64,000 nucleotides of DNA, taken from Streptomyces sp. CB01580. GTDB taxonomy: Bacteria > Actinomycetota > Actinomycetes > Streptomycetales > Streptomycetaceae. Under the pieces are notes generated by a model. The model saw only the letters and a list, made by a program, of their open reading frames with translations. It made no database searches and was not told where the DNA came from. The DNA lies in assembly GCF_001905795.1 (NCBI RefSeq), contig NZ_LIXJ01000003.1, positions 310,001-374,000 of the forward strand. Direction: 5' to 3'. How positions within the stretch are numbered: the stretch's first letter is position 1; each line of letters begins with the position of its first letter. Below are positions 27,834-36,999 of this stretch, piece by piece. The translations under genes were made by a program, and so were the position numbers.

Positions 27834-28682
27834 TCAGTGAGTGGGCGTCAGTTTCCGTACGCGCTCCGCGTCACAGGTGCGGGGGCAGGTGACACAGGTG
27901 TCCTCGGGGCGCAGGGTGTAGAAGAGGCAGCAGCTCACCCGGTCCCGGGTGGGGAGCGGTTCGCCGTTCGGTCCGGTCAGCTCGCGGAAGCCCGGCGTGC
28001 CCACGTACGGCTTCCTGGTGCCCGGCAGCAGCGCCTCCAGCTCGGTCATCGCGCGCCGCTCCTCGCCGAGCAGCGAGGCGATGTACCAGAGCCCCTCGAC
28101 GACCTCGTCCGTCGCCATGCCCCACAGCGCCCGGCTGCCGCGCCGCATCCGCGGCCTGAAGCCGTCCAGCACCGGGCCGATGTGCTCGGCCACGGCGGCG
28201 AGGACCTCGGCGCGCAACGCCGCCTCGTCCGGGACCGGCCGGGCGCCCGGCAGTACGGCCGCCGGATCGTCCGGGAGGCAGGCGAATTCCGTGACGCGGA
28301 CGGTCATGCGGCCCAGTGCCCGCTGGAACGCCACGTCCTCGACGGGGATCCGGGGCACTCGGCGGTGCAGGAACCACGGCACCGTCACCAGCAGGCAGGC
28401 GGGCCAGGCGTAGCGGTGCAGTCCGAATCCGGCGACCACGTCCGGGCGCGGCTGCTGCCCGTAGTCCCGCACCATCTGCGCGTGGTCCCAGGAGAGGAAG
28501 AGGTCGAGCGCGTCGCCGCCCGCCGCGAGCTCGTCCGCGCGCACCCAGCCGTCGCCCCGGGGCGCGTCCTCGCCGTCCGGCAGCACGTCCGCGCGCAGCC
28601 CGGGGAAGACCTCGGCCAGGCGCGAGTACGCGTCCGCCACGGCGGACGCGGAGGTATCGGAACACAGGGCGGGGAGTGTCAT
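27834..28682 (-). CDS. FhuF-like ferric-siderophore reductase (2Fe-2S protein)
   Basis: 282 residues. The C-terminus has the FhuF cysteine signature C-C-x10-C-x2-C (RVSCCLFYTLRPEDTCVTCP) that binds an unusual 2Fe-2S cluster. The upstream part (RYAWPACLLVTVPWFLHRRV and a MRRGSRALWGMATDEVVE helix) matches Streptomyces siderophore-reduction proteins. It would reduce ferric siderophore in the cytoplasm to release iron. ATG 28682 is chosen by similarity to family starts; GTG 28700 is an alternative. An iron box lies 8 bases upstream of 28700, so the gene should be repressed by DmdR1 when iron is plentiful, possibly from a very short leader. Confidence 0.87.
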   Translation of the reverse strand: MTLPALCSDTSASAVADAYSRLAEVFPGLRADVLPDGEDAPRGDGWVRADELAAGGDALDLFLSWDHAQMVRDYGQQPRPDVVAGFGLHRYAWPACLLVTVPWFLHRRVPRIPVEDVAFQRALGRMTVRVTEFACLPDDPAAVLPGARPVPDEAALRAEVLAAVAEHIGPVLDGFRPRMRRGSRALWGMATDEVVEGLWYIASLLGEERRAMTELEALLPGTRKPYVGTPGFRELTGPNGEPLPTRDRVSCCLFYTLRPEDTCVTCPRTCDAERVRKLTPTH

Positions 28683-28708
28683 GCGGGACCGCCGAATCAC
28701 GATGTTTG

Positions 28709-28727
28709 CAGGTAAGGCTTACCTTAC
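28709..28727 (-). promoter_or_regulatory. Iron box (DmdR1/IdeR operator)
   Basis: GCAGGTAAGGCTTACCTTA matches 15 of 19 positions of the actinobacterial consensus TTAGGTTAGGCTAACCTAA and is nearly symmetrical. It lies between the divergent FhuF-like and GntR genes and is much closer to the former. Confidence 0.85.
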
Positions 28728-28827
28728 CTGAATCGATCGAGGTGTGAACTGTCGCCCGCTCCGCCTATCGTGCACGGGGGGCATGGCGCATGCGAGCCGC
28801 GCCCACGGCAGGCCGAGGAGGTCCGGG

Positions 28828-29676
28828 GTGGAGCAGGTCAGAGCGCGTGGGCAGGCGCGTCCGCCGTCCGTGCCCGCGTCCGTCTCCGTGCCCGCGCGGG
28901 TGCCCGGGCAGGCGCGCGGCGAGCAGCCGCGCCCCGACCGCGTGCCGGACCAGGCGCGCGGCGAGCACACCCATGCCGAGCCGGCCCGGTCGCCCGCATC
29001 GTCCGTCCCGCCCGCTCCGTCCGTCCCGGCCGCCGCGCCGCCCCCGCGTCCGGCGGTGCGGCGCCACTCGGTGCGCGGCCAGGTGCTGGAGGCGCTGCGG
29101 GCCGCCCTGGCCGACGGTCAGCTGGTGCCGGGGGAGGTGTACTCCGCCCCGGCCCTCGGCGCCCGCTTCGGGGTCTCCGCGACCCCGGTGCGCGAGGCGA
29201 TGCAGCGACTGGCCGTCGAGGGCGCCGTCGAGGTCGTGCCGAACCGCGGCTTCCGGGTGTCGCTGCGCGGTCCGCGCGAGCTCGCGCAACTGGCCGAGGT
29301 GCGGGCCCTGATCGAGGTCCCCGTCGTGCTGCGGCTGGCCCGGACCGTCCCGCCCGCCCGCTGGCGCACCCTGCGCCCGCTCGCCGAGGCCACCGCGACC
29401 GCCGCCGCCGTGGGGGACCTGGCGGGCTATGCCGAGTCCGACCGGGCGTTCCACGGCGCGATCCTCGCGCTCTGCGACAACGAACAACTGGTGATGGTCG
29501 CCGACGACCTGCACCGCCGTGCCCAGTGGCCGGCCGCGAACAACCCCGCCACCCGTCGTGCCGACCTTCTCGCCGACGCCGCCGAGCACGCCGCGCTGCT
29601 CGACGCGCTCATCGCCCAGGACCTCACCGCCGTGCAGTCGCTGGTGCGCGAGCACTTCACCGGAGCCGCGGGCTGA
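28828..29676 (+). CDS. GntR/FadR-family (FCD) regulator with Pro/Ala/Arg-rich N-terminal extension
   Basis: 282 residues. GTG 28828 is chosen because GAGGAGG lies 7-13 bases upstream. The first 70 residues are disordered (repeats of VPARVPGQARGEQ type and Pro-Ser-Val runs). The HTH follows: RHSVRGQVLEALRAALADGQ, YSAPALGARFGVSATPVREA, wing NRGFRVSL. The FCD domain has EVRALIEVPVVLRLA, YAESDRAFHGAIL and AEHAALLDALIAQD. It closely resembles the GntR at 20981, including the YSAP motif, and the two probably arose by duplication. No adjacent catabolic operon identifies its ligand. Confidence 0.82.
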   Translation: MEQVRARGQARPPSVPASVSVPARVPGQARGEQPRPDRVPDQARGEHTHAEPARSPASSVPPAPSVPAAAPPPRPAVRRHSVRGQVLEALRAALADGQLVPGEVYSAPALGARFGVSATPVREAMQRLAVEGAVEVVPNRGFRVSLRGPRELAQLAEVRALIEVPVVLRLARTVPPARWRTLRPLAEATATAAAVGDLAGYAESDRAFHGAILALCDNEQLVMVADDLHRRAQWPAANNPATRRADLLADAAEHAALLDALIAQDLTAVQSLVREHFTGAAG

Positions 29677-29690
29677 GCCGGGTACGGATG

Positions 29691-29726
29691 CGCACCGCCC
29701 CGGCCCGCACGGGCCGAGCCGGTGCG
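29691..29726. terminator. Two-tier hairpin after the second GntR gene
   Basis: An outer 7-bp stem (29691-29697 with 29720-29726) encloses an inner stem (29701-29707 with 29710-29716). It lies 15 bases past the GntR stop and before the opposing TPR-like gene's stop at 29814. Confidence 0.5.
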
Positions 29727-29813
29727 GACCCGAACCGTCCCGGCCCGTACGCCGCGCCCCGGGGCCCGGTGGGGCTGCCCGGGGCGGTCCGCACGTGGAC
29801 GGTGCCGCGCTGC

Positions 29814-30614
29814 TCAGTTCGCCCCGGCGGTTCTCGGGGACGGCGGGTCCAGATGCGGGGCCAGCCATGTCGGTACGCCCCCGAGCAACCGGAACAGTCG
29901 GCCGGCCTCGGCGCGCAGCCGGGTCGCCGTCTCCGGCTCGGGCTCGGCGTCGGCGAGGGCGATGAGGGCCGGAGCCGTACCGATCAGGTAGCCCAACTCC
30001 TCCCGCAGCCGCAGGGACTCGGCGAAGCCGTGTCGCGCCTCCGCCGTCTCGCCCTCCCGCAGGGCGAGCAGGGCGAGATGGCGCCAGGTGGAGGAGAGCA
30101 GTAACGCGTCGTCCTGCGCGAGGGCACCGGCGTGGGCCCTGCGGTACGCGGCACGCGCCGCCTGGGGCGAGTCGGCGATGTTGTGGGCGATCAGGCCGCG
30201 GCGGAAGTCCAGCAGCGGACGGCCCGGCGCGGTCGGGGAGAGGAGCGCGGCGGCGCGACTCAGGGCGACACTGGCCTCGTCCGCCCGGTCCCGCACCCCC
30301 AGGAGCGTCGACGCGTACGCCAGGTGGCCGCGTTCGCAGGCGGCGGCGCCGCGCTCGGCGTCGTCGTGGGCGAGCGCCTCCGCGGTGCGCAGGGCGTCCT
30401 CGGCGTCGGTCCAGCCCTGCCCGGTGTACAGGCAGCGCTCGGTCAGCAGCGCGGTCCGCTGGAGCGCCGAGGCCGGGTCGGTGGCGGCGTCGTGTTCGAG
30501 CAGTGCGGCGGCGTCCGTCCAGCAGGCGCGTGACCGCAGCCGCCATACCGCGGTCTGGAGCGGCGGATCGTCATCTGCTGTCGTGCCGGAACCAGACATG
30601 GCGGTATGCGCCAC
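29814..30614 (-). CDS. TPR-like helical repeat protein of unknown function
   Basis: 266 residues, almost all alpha-helical and alanine-rich, with regularly spaced helix pairs (ASALQRTALLTERCLYTGQG, ERGAAACERGHLAYASTLLG, WRHLALLALREGETAEARHG). The pattern resembles a degenerate TPR superhelix, but no single repeat scores as a textbook TPR by eye. There is no signal peptide or membrane span. GTG 30614 follows GGGGAGGG with 5-base spacing; ATG 30599 is the alternative. It lies downstream of PucR on the same strand but 149 bases away. The function is unknown. Confidence 0.68.
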   Translation of the reverse strand: MAHTAMSGSGTTADDDPPLQTAVWRLRSRACWTDAAALLEHDAATDPASALQRTALLTERCLYTGQGWTDAEDALRTAEALAHDDAERGAAACERGHLAYASTLLGVRDRADEASVALSRAAALLSPTAPGRPLLDFRRGLIAHNIADSPQAARAAYRRAHAGALAQDDALLLSSTWRHLALLALREGETAEARHGFAESLRLREELGYLIGTAPALIALADAEPEPETATRLRAEAGRLFRLLGGVPTWLAPHLDPPSPRTAGAN

Positions 30615-30763
30615 ATTGCCCTCCCCTAGCGCGCCATCGAGCAGTTGAGTCTGGGCGGCATCTCAGCACGGATGGGCACGCCGGGCCAAGAGGTCGTCGC
30701 GATGTCAGGTGAAAGATTTCACAAACCACCGCATCGGCCGACGGGCCCGGCAGGGGGCGGGAA

Positions 30764-32497
30764 TCAGCTCATACGCAGGGCGAGGAAGAAGTCGAGCTTG
30801 TCCTCCAGGCGCGAGAGGTCACGCCCCGTCAACTGCTCGATTCGTCCGACCCGGTAGCGCAGTGTGTTGACGTGGAGGTGGAGCCGGGAGGCGCAGCGGG
30901 TCCAGGAACCGTCGCAGTCCAGGAACGCCTCCAGCGTCGGGATCAGCTCCGCGCGGTGGCGCCGGTCGTAGTCGCGCAACGGGTCGAGCAACCGTGCGGT
31001 GAAGGCGCGGCGCACGTCGTCCGGGACGAACGGCAGCAGCAGCACGTGCGAGGCCAGTTCGTGGTGCCCGGCGGCGCAGACCCGGCCCGGACGGGCCGCC
31101 GCCACCCGGCGCGCGTGCCGGGCCTCCTCCAGCGCCCCGCGCAGGCCCTCGGGCGAGTGGACGGCCGCGCTGACACCGAGGGTGAGCCGGCCGTCGTCGG
31201 CCAGGCCCGCGGAGAGGGGTTCGCGCACGGCAGCGAGCAGCACCTCGGCGTGCAGCGAGACGTCCTCGCCGACGGGCTCCGGGCCGCCGCCCGCGCCCTG
31301 GGCGGGCCCGGACGGGGCGGGCAGGGGCACGAGGGCCACCGCCTCGTCGCCCGTGTCGGCGACGGCCGTCCGGTCGGCGGACTCGGCGCCGGTGACCGCG
31401 GGGTCGACCAGGATCTCCTCCAGCAGCGCCTGGGCGGTCGCGCCGCCCGTGACGGCGGTGCCGGTTCCGGGGCCCGCCGAGGTGCCGCCTCCCGCGCCGT
31501 CCCATTCGACCCGCGCCACCACGACCTGCCAGCGAGGTGCCGCCCCCAGACCCGGCAGCAGCACCGGGGCGGCGACCCGCAGCCGGGCGGCGATCTCGGC
31601 GGGCGGTGCCCCCGTCTGGACCAGCTCCACGACTTCCTGGGCGAGCCTGCGGCGTACCGTACGGGCCGCGTCGCGCCGGTCCCGTTCGACCGCGATCAGC
31701 TGGGTGACGCCCTGGAGCAGGTCCAGTCGGGCCGCGGGCCAGTCGCCCGGCTCCGCCTCGACCGCGAGCAGCCAGTCCGACAGCACCGAGGCGCGCACGT
31801 CCCCGCGGACCCCGGCCGCGCCCCGTCCGGTGTTCCGGATCGGGAAGAGGGCGTACGCGGTGCCGTCGACCACGGCCCGGTACGGGGCCCGCCGGCCGCC
31901 GCGGGCGGCGGCCATGTGGTGCCCGGCGAGCGCCGCGCCGACCGGCGCCGGCAGCGGGTCGCCACCGGCGCCCGCGATCTGCCGCCCGGTGGGGGAGAGC
32001 ACCCAGGCACGCAGGTCGAGGTCGGAACCGAGCAGATCGAGGACCACGTCCGGGCCGCCGCCCGCCGGACCCGAGGTCATCAGCCTGCGGTGCCGCTCCA
32101 CGACCGCGGCGAGATCGCCCGCACGCTCGCCCGACACCTGGCGCACCACGTGCTCGGTGATCGTCGCGAACGCGACGGTCTCGTGGACGGCGAAGAGCGG
32201 CAGACGGTGCCGGGCGCAGGCGTCGACCAGATCGCCGGGGACGGCCCCCAGCTCCGCCTCGCCCGCCGCGAGTCCGGCGACCCCGGAGCCCACCAGGATG
32301 CGTACGAACGGCTCCGAGTCCTCCGCGTCGCGACGCCAGGCCAGCCCCGTCAGGACCAGCTCGCCGCCCGACAGATAGCGGCTGGGGTCGCGCAGGTCCG
32401 TGGTCATCACACCGCGTACGGGCCGGTCCAGCTCGTCCTCGCCGCCGAGCAGTCGCAGGCCCAGCGCGTCGGTCTCCAGCAGTGCGCGCAGCCGCAT
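30764..32497 (-). CDS. pucR: PucR-family purine catabolism regulator
   Basis: 577 residues. The N-terminal PucR domain opens RLRALLETDALGLRLLGGED and continues VRGVMTTDLRDPSRYLSGGE. A GGDEF-like central region follows, and a C-terminal PucR HTH (LEAFLDCDGSWTRCASRLHL then HVNTLRYRVGRIEQLTG). PucR proteins sense purine-catabolism intermediates and switch xanthine/urate genes. It is divergent from the xanthine dehydrogenase operon starting at 32808, which is the expected target. The length is on the long side, with Gly/Ala-rich inserts in the middle domain. Confidence 0.9.
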   Translation of the reverse strand: MRLRALLETDALGLRLLGGEDELDRPVRGVMTTDLRDPSRYLSGGELVLTGLAWRRDAEDSEPFVRILVGSGVAGLAAGEAELGAVPGDLVDACARHRLPLFAVHETVAFATITEHVVRQVSGERAGDLAAVVERHRRLMTSGPAGGGPDVVLDLLGSDLDLRAWVLSPTGRQIAGAGGDPLPAPVGAALAGHHMAAARGGRRAPYRAVVDGTAYALFPIRNTGRGAAGVRGDVRASVLSDWLLAVEAEPGDWPAARLDLLQGVTQLIAVERDRRDAARTVRRRLAQEVVELVQTGAPPAEIAARLRVAAPVLLPGLGAAPRWQVVVARVEWDGAGGGTSAGPGTGTAVTGGATAQALLEEILVDPAVTGAESADRTAVADTGDEAVALVPLPAPSGPAQGAGGGPEPVGEDVSLHAEVLLAAVREPLSAGLADDGRLTLGVSAAVHSPEGLRGALEEARHARRVAAARPGRVCAAGHHELASHVLLLPFVPDDVRRAFTARLLDPLRDYDRRHRAELIPTLEAFLDCDGSWTRCASRLHLHVNTLRYRVGRIEQLTGRDLSRLEDKLDFFLALRMS

Positions 32498-32807
32498 CTC
32501 GTCGCCGCCGATCTCTTTCGTTGGTGAGGGTGAATTCCGGGTGAAACGGTGAGACCACCGATCCCCGCCATTCGTTCGAATCTACAAGACGACAGGAACG
32601 ACCGGCCAACGCCTTCATGGTTTCGGTGACTGCACCGGGTGGAGCACCGCTTGTGTACTGGGGCCCGTGCCGCGATAACCACACAGGGACGATCCGACGA
32701 GGACCGGCTGCCCCGCCCCGCGTCCGGGCCGTCGGCCTCCGGCCCCGGCTTCCGCCCCCGGCTCCCCGCCCGGCGGACGACGACCCCGATCGAGGAGAGA
32801 GCCGCCC
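32498..32807. promoter_or_regulatory. Divergent control region between pucR and the xdh operon
   Basis: 310 bases without a gene. ATTCGTTCGAAT at 32570-32581 is a small palindrome (5-base arms, TT centre) near the pucR side and could be a PucR site. GAGGAGAG at 32792-32799 is the ribosome site of the FAD subunit gene. No confident promoter hexamers were placed. Confidence 0.42.
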
Positions 32808-33698
32808 ATGGACTTCCTTCGCCCCGCCGACTGGGAGGAGGCGCTCGCCGCCAAGGCCGCGCACCCGACGGCCGTGCCCATCGCGGGCGGTACCGATGTG
32901 ATGGTCGAGATCAACTTCGACCACCGGCGCCCCGAACACCTCATGGACCTGAACCGCGTCGATGAGCTGTCCGAGTGGGAAGTGGGCGAGGAGACCGTAC
33001 GGCTCGGCGCGTCCGTGCCGTACAGCCGGATCATGGAGCACCTGCGCGACGAGCTGCCGGGCCTGGCACTCGCCGCGCACACCGTCGCCTCCCCGCAGAT
33101 CCGCAACCGCGGCGGCGTCGGCGGCAACCTGGGCACCGCCTCGCCCGCCGGGGACGCCCATCCGGCGCTGCTCGCCGCGGGCGCCGAGGTGGAGGCCGCG
33201 TCCGTGCGCGGGACCAGGATGATCCCGATCGACGCCTTCTACACCGGTGTCAAGCGCAACGCCCTCGCCCCGGACGAGCTGATCCGGGCCGTGCACGTCA
33301 AAAGGGCCGACGGGCCGCAGCAGTACTCCAAGGTCGGCACCCGCAATGCCATGGTCATCGCGGTCTGCGCCTTCGGGCTGGCCCTGCACCCCGGGACCCG
33401 CACGGTCCGCACCGGCATCGGCTCGGCCGCACCCACGCCCGTCCGGGCGAAGGCGGCCGAGGAGTTCCTGAACGCCGCGCTCGACGAGGGCGGGTTCTGG
33501 GACAGCCGCACGCCCCTCACCCCGTCCCTCGTCCGGCGTTTCGCGGACCTCGCCGCCGGCGCCTGCAACCCGATCGACGACGTGCGGGGCACCGCGCGCT
33601 ACCGCAGACACGCGGTCGGGGTCATGGCCCGCCGCACCCTCGGCTGGACCTGGGACTCGTACCGCGGCGACGGCCGCAGCAGCGAAGGAGCCGCCTGA
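32808..33698 (+). CDS. xdhB: Xanthine dehydrogenase FAD-binding subunit
   Basis: 296 residues. The FAD domain of the CO-dehydrogenase medium-chain type is clear: PIAGGTDVMVEINFD and HTVASPQIRNRGGVGGNLGT contact the flavin. The C-terminal domain has KRADGPQQYSKVGTRNAMVI. It passes electrons from the iron-sulfur clusters to NAD+. It is the first gene of the operon and is followed after a 2-base gap by the 2Fe-2S subunit. The symbol follows E. coli usage. Confidence 0.92.
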   Translation: MDFLRPADWEEALAAKAAHPTAVPIAGGTDVMVEINFDHRRPEHLMDLNRVDELSEWEVGEETVRLGASVPYSRIMEHLRDELPGLALAAHTVASPQIRNRGGVGGNLGTASPAGDAHPALLAAGAEVEAASVRGTRMIPIDAFYTGVKRNALAPDELIRAVHVKRADGPQQYSKVGTRNAMVIAVCAFGLALHPGTRTVRTGIGSAAPTPVRAKAAEEFLNAALDEGGFWDSRTPLTPSLVRRFADLAAGACNPIDDVRGTARYRRHAVGVMARRTLGWTWDSYRGDGRSSEGAA

Positions 33699-33700
33699 TC

Positions 33701-34273
33701 ATGCGTGTCGGATTCACCGTCAACGGCCGCCGCCACGAGGCGGACGACGTCTGGGAGGGCGAGTCCCTGCTCCACGTGCTGCGGGAGCGGATGGGCCTGC
33801 CCGGTTCGAAGAACGCCTGCGAACAAGGCGAATGCGGGTCGTGCACGGTACGCCTGGACGGGGTGCCGGTCTGCTCCTGCCTGGTCGCGGCGGGGCAGGC
33901 CGAGGGACGCGAGATCGTCACCGTGGAGGGCCTCGCCGACCTCTCCGCCCGGCGTTCCCGGGCGTCCGTCGACGGCGAAGGCACCTCGCCCGACGAGATC
34001 CGACGGACGCCCGGACCGGCCGGGCAGGAGCCCCGGGACGGCGGCGAACTCGCCCCGATCCAAAAGGCGTTCATCGACGCCGGAGCCGTCCAGTGCGGCT
34101 TCTGCACCCCCGGCCTGCTGGTCGCCGCCGACGCGCTGCTCGAACGCAGCCCCCGGCCGTCCGACGCGGACATCCGCGAGGCGCTCTCCGGGAACCTCTG
34201 CCGTTGCACCGGTTACGAGAAGATCATGGACGCGGTCCGCCTCGCGGCCGCCCGCGCGGAAGGGGCGGTCTGA
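33701..34273 (+). CDS. xdhC: Xanthine dehydrogenase 2Fe-2S subunit
   Basis: 190 residues. The plant-ferredoxin-type cluster motif C-x4-C-x2-C...C is seen in NACEQGECGSCTVRLDGVPV. The second cluster is formed by QCGFCTPGLL and GNLCRCTGYEKI. About 35 residues rich in Gly, Pro and Arg (near 85-120) separate the two domains, longer than in E. coli. ATG 33701 starts 3 bases after the FAD-subunit stop and its own TGA is followed 2 bases on by the molybdenum subunit, so the three are translationally coupled. The symbol is the E. coli one and differs from the XdhC maturation factor at 37000. Confidence 0.92.
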   Translation: MRVGFTVNGRRHEADDVWEGESLLHVLRERMGLPGSKNACEQGECGSCTVRLDGVPVCSCLVAAGQAEGREIVTVEGLADLSARRSRASVDGEGTSPDEIRRTPGPAGQEPRDGGELAPIQKAFIDAGAVQCGFCTPGLLVAADALLERSPRPSDADIREALSGNLCRCTGYEKIMDAVRLAAARAEGAV

Positions 34274-34275
34274 CG

Positions 34276-36660
34276 ATGGGCGTCACCGGCGATCCCACCG
34301 GCATCGACCAGGGCACCCGTACCCGGGGCGGCATCGGCGAGTCCGCGCCGCGCCCCGACGGCGTCCTGAAGGTCACCGGGGAGTTCGCGTACTCCTCCGA
34401 CATGTGGCACGAGGACATGCTCTGGGGCCACACCCTGCGTTCCACGCCCGCGCACGCCGAGATCGTCTCCATCGACATCGCGGAGGCGCTCGCCACACCC
34501 GGCGTCCACGCCGTGCTCACCCACGACGACCTGCCCGCCGCCGTCAAGAACTACGGACTGGAGATCCAGGACACCCCGGTCCTGGCCCGCGGCAAGGTCC
34601 GCCACCACGGCGAACCCGTGGCCCTCGTCGCCGCCGACCACCCCGAGACGGCCCGCCGCGCCGCCGCGAGGATCAGGATCGACTACCGCGAACTGCCCGT
34701 CGTCACCGACGAGGCGTCCGCGCTCGCCCCCGGCGCCCCGCTCGTCCACGAGCACCGCACCGACCACCACGCCGGACACGTACCGCACCCCAACATCGTC
34801 CACCGCCAGCCCGTCGTGCGCGGCGACGCGGAGGCGGCGGCGGCCCGGGCCGACGTCGTGGTCGGCGGGGAGTACGTCTTCGGCATGCAGGACCAGGCGT
34901 TCCTCGGGCCCGAGTCCGGGCTGGCCGTGCCCGCCGAGGACGGCGGTGTCGACCTCTACGTCGCCACCCAGTGGCTCCACGCCGACCGGCGCCAGATCGC
35001 CCCCGTCCTCGGTCTGCCCGAGGACAAGGTCCGCATGACGCTCTCCGGCGTCGGCGGCGCCTTCGGTGGACGCGAGGACCTGTCGATGCAGATCCACGCC
35101 TGCCTCCTCGCCCTGCGCACCGGCAGGCCCGTCAAGATGGTCTACAACCGCTTCGAGTCCTTCTTCGGACACGTCCACCGGCACCCCGCCAGGCTCCGTT
35201 ACGAGCACGGGGCCACCCGCGACGGCCGGCTGACCCATGTGAAGTGCCGCATCGTGCTGGACGGCGGGGCCTACGCCTCCTCCTCCCCGGCGGTCGTCGG
35301 CAACGCCGCCTCGCTCGGCGTCGGCCCGTACGTCGTCGACGACGTCGACATCGAGGCGGTCGCGCTCTACACCAACAACCCGCCGTGCGGGGCCATGCGC
35401 GGCTTCGGCGCCGTCCAGGCGTGCTTCGCCTACGAGGCCCAGATGGACAAGCTGGCCGCCGAACTCGGCATGGACCCGGTCGAGTTCCGGCGGATCAACG
35501 CCATGGAACAGGGCAGTGTCCTGTCCACCGGCCAGATCGTCGACTCGCCCGCCCCCGTCGCCGAACTGCTGCGCCGCGTCAAGGCCAGAGCGCTGCCGCC
35601 CGAGCGCCAGTGGGAGACGGCGGGCGAGCGGCCCGACGTACGGGCCCTGCCCGGCGGACTGTCCAACACCACCCACGGCGAAGGCGTCGTACGTGGGGTC
35701 GGCTACGCGGTCGGCATCAAGAACGTCGGCTTCTCCGAGGGCTTCGACGACTACTCCACCGCCCGGGTCCGTATCGAGGCCGTCGGCGGCGAACCCGTCG
35801 CGGTCGTGCACACCGCCATGGCGGAGGTCGGCCAGGGCGGCGTCACTGTCCACGCCCAGATCGCCCGCACCGAACTCGGCGTCGCCCGGGTCACCGTCCA
35901 GCCCGCCGACACCCGGGTCGGCTCGGCGGGTTCCACGTCCGCGTCCCGGCAGACGTACGTCACCGGGGGCGCCGTGAAACACGCCTGCGAGGCCGTCCGC
36001 GAGAAGGTCCTGGAGCTGGGCCGCCGCAGGTTCGGCCCGTACCACCCCGCCTGGGCCACCGCCGAACTGCTCCTGGAGGACGGCAAGGTCGTCACCGACG
36101 GCGGCGAGGTGCTGGCCGCCCTGGCGGACGTGCTGGAGGGCGAGAGCGTCGAGGCCGAACTGGAGTGGCGCCACCGGCCCACCGAACCCTTCGACCTGCG
36201 CACCGGACAGGGCAACGGGCACGTCCAGTACTCCTTCGCCGCCCACCGCGCGGTCGTCGAGGTCGACACCGAACTCGGCCTGGTCAAGGTCGTCGAACTG
36301 GCCTGCGCCCAGGACGTCGGCAAGGCCCTCAACCCGCTGTCCGTCGAAGGACAGATCCAGGGCGGCACCACCCAGGGCCTGGGCATCGCGGTCATGGAGG
36401 AGATCGTCGTCGACCCCGTGACCGCGAAGGTGCGCAACCCGTCTTTCACGGACTACCTGATCCCCACCATCCTCGACACCCCGGCCATCCCCGTCGACGT
36501 GCTCGAACTCGCCGACGACCACGCCCCGTACGGGCTGCGCGGCGTCGGCGAGGCCCCCACCCTGTCGTCGACCCCGGCCGTCCTCGCGGCGATCCGGAAC
36601 GCGACGGGCCTGGAGCTCAACCGGACGCCGGTGCGCCCCGAACACCTCACGGGCACCTGA
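34276..36660 (+). CDS. xdhA: Xanthine dehydrogenase molybdenum-binding subunit
   Basis: 794 residues. Hallmarks of the molybdopterin hydroxylase large subunit are GVGGAFGGREDLSMQ (Mo-cofactor contact), NNPPCGAMRGFGAVQ, QGGVTVHAQIA, and YGLRGVGEAPT with the catalytic Glu that deprotonates the Mo ligand. It hydroxylates hypoxanthine and xanthine to urate. Substrate specificity among xanthine-oxidase family members is not certain from sequence, but the divergent PucR strongly supports purines. It ends 339 bases before the XdhC-like maturation gene. Confidence 0.92.
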   Translation: MGVTGDPTGIDQGTRTRGGIGESAPRPDGVLKVTGEFAYSSDMWHEDMLWGHTLRSTPAHAEIVSIDIAEALATPGVHAVLTHDDLPAAVKNYGLEIQDTPVLARGKVRHHGEPVALVAADHPETARRAAARIRIDYRELPVVTDEASALAPGAPLVHEHRTDHHAGHVPHPNIVHRQPVVRGDAEAAAARADVVVGGEYVFGMQDQAFLGPESGLAVPAEDGGVDLYVATQWLHADRRQIAPVLGLPEDKVRMTLSGVGGAFGGREDLSMQIHACLLALRTGRPVKMVYNRFESFFGHVHRHPARLRYEHGATRDGRLTHVKCRIVLDGGAYASSSPAVVGNAASLGVGPYVVDDVDIEAVALYTNNPPCGAMRGFGAVQACFAYEAQMDKLAAELGMDPVEFRRINAMEQGSVLSTGQIVDSPAPVAELLRRVKARALPPERQWETAGERPDVRALPGGLSNTTHGEGVVRGVGYAVGIKNVGFSEGFDDYSTARVRIEAVGGEPVAVVHTAMAEVGQGGVTVHAQIARTELGVARVTVQPADTRVGSAGSTSASRQTYVTGGAVKHACEAVREKVLELGRRRFGPYHPAWATAELLLEDGKVVTDGGEVLAALADVLEGESVEAELEWRHRPTEPFDLRTGQGNGHVQYSFAAHRAVVEVDTELGLVKVVELACAQDVGKALNPLSVEGQIQGGTTQGLGIAVMEEIVVDPVTAKVRNPSFTDYLIPTILDTPAIPVDVLELADDHAPYGLRGVGEAPTLSSTPAVLAAIRNATGLELNRTPVRPEHLTGT

Positions 36661-36999
36661 GAGCCCGTCGGGCGACCCCCGACCGGGCGGCCATGCCCCG
36701 GTACGCACCCTTCCGGCGCCGCGGAACCGCACGCACCATGCCGCGTCCGGTCTCCGGCGGAGGCCGCCCGACAGGCCCTGGGCCACTGCGGGCCCGGGGC
36801 GGGGCGGGGCGCGGGCCCGGTTCCGCCGCGGGGGCGGGGGCCGGAGTGTTCCCGTGTACTTCGAGCCCGGCCCGGACGAGAGTTGTCCCGGTGCCCGCGG
36901 CGCGGGCCTACGCTTCCCCGGCCCGCCGCGACACCGCCGCCGAGCGTCCTTCGAACTCCCGCGGCTCCTTCGTCCGCCCCGCAGCCAAGGAGAAACGCC
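36661..36999. other. Intergenic region before the XdhC-like gene, with a G-quadruplex motif
   Basis: No gene is seen. GGGGCGGGGCGGGGCGCGGG at 36796-36815 meets the four-G-run rule for a G-quadruplex on the plus strand, and further G runs follow to 36845. AAGGAG at 36987-36992 is the ribosome site of the next gene. The gap makes an independent promoter for the XdhC-like gene likely. Confidence 0.5.
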
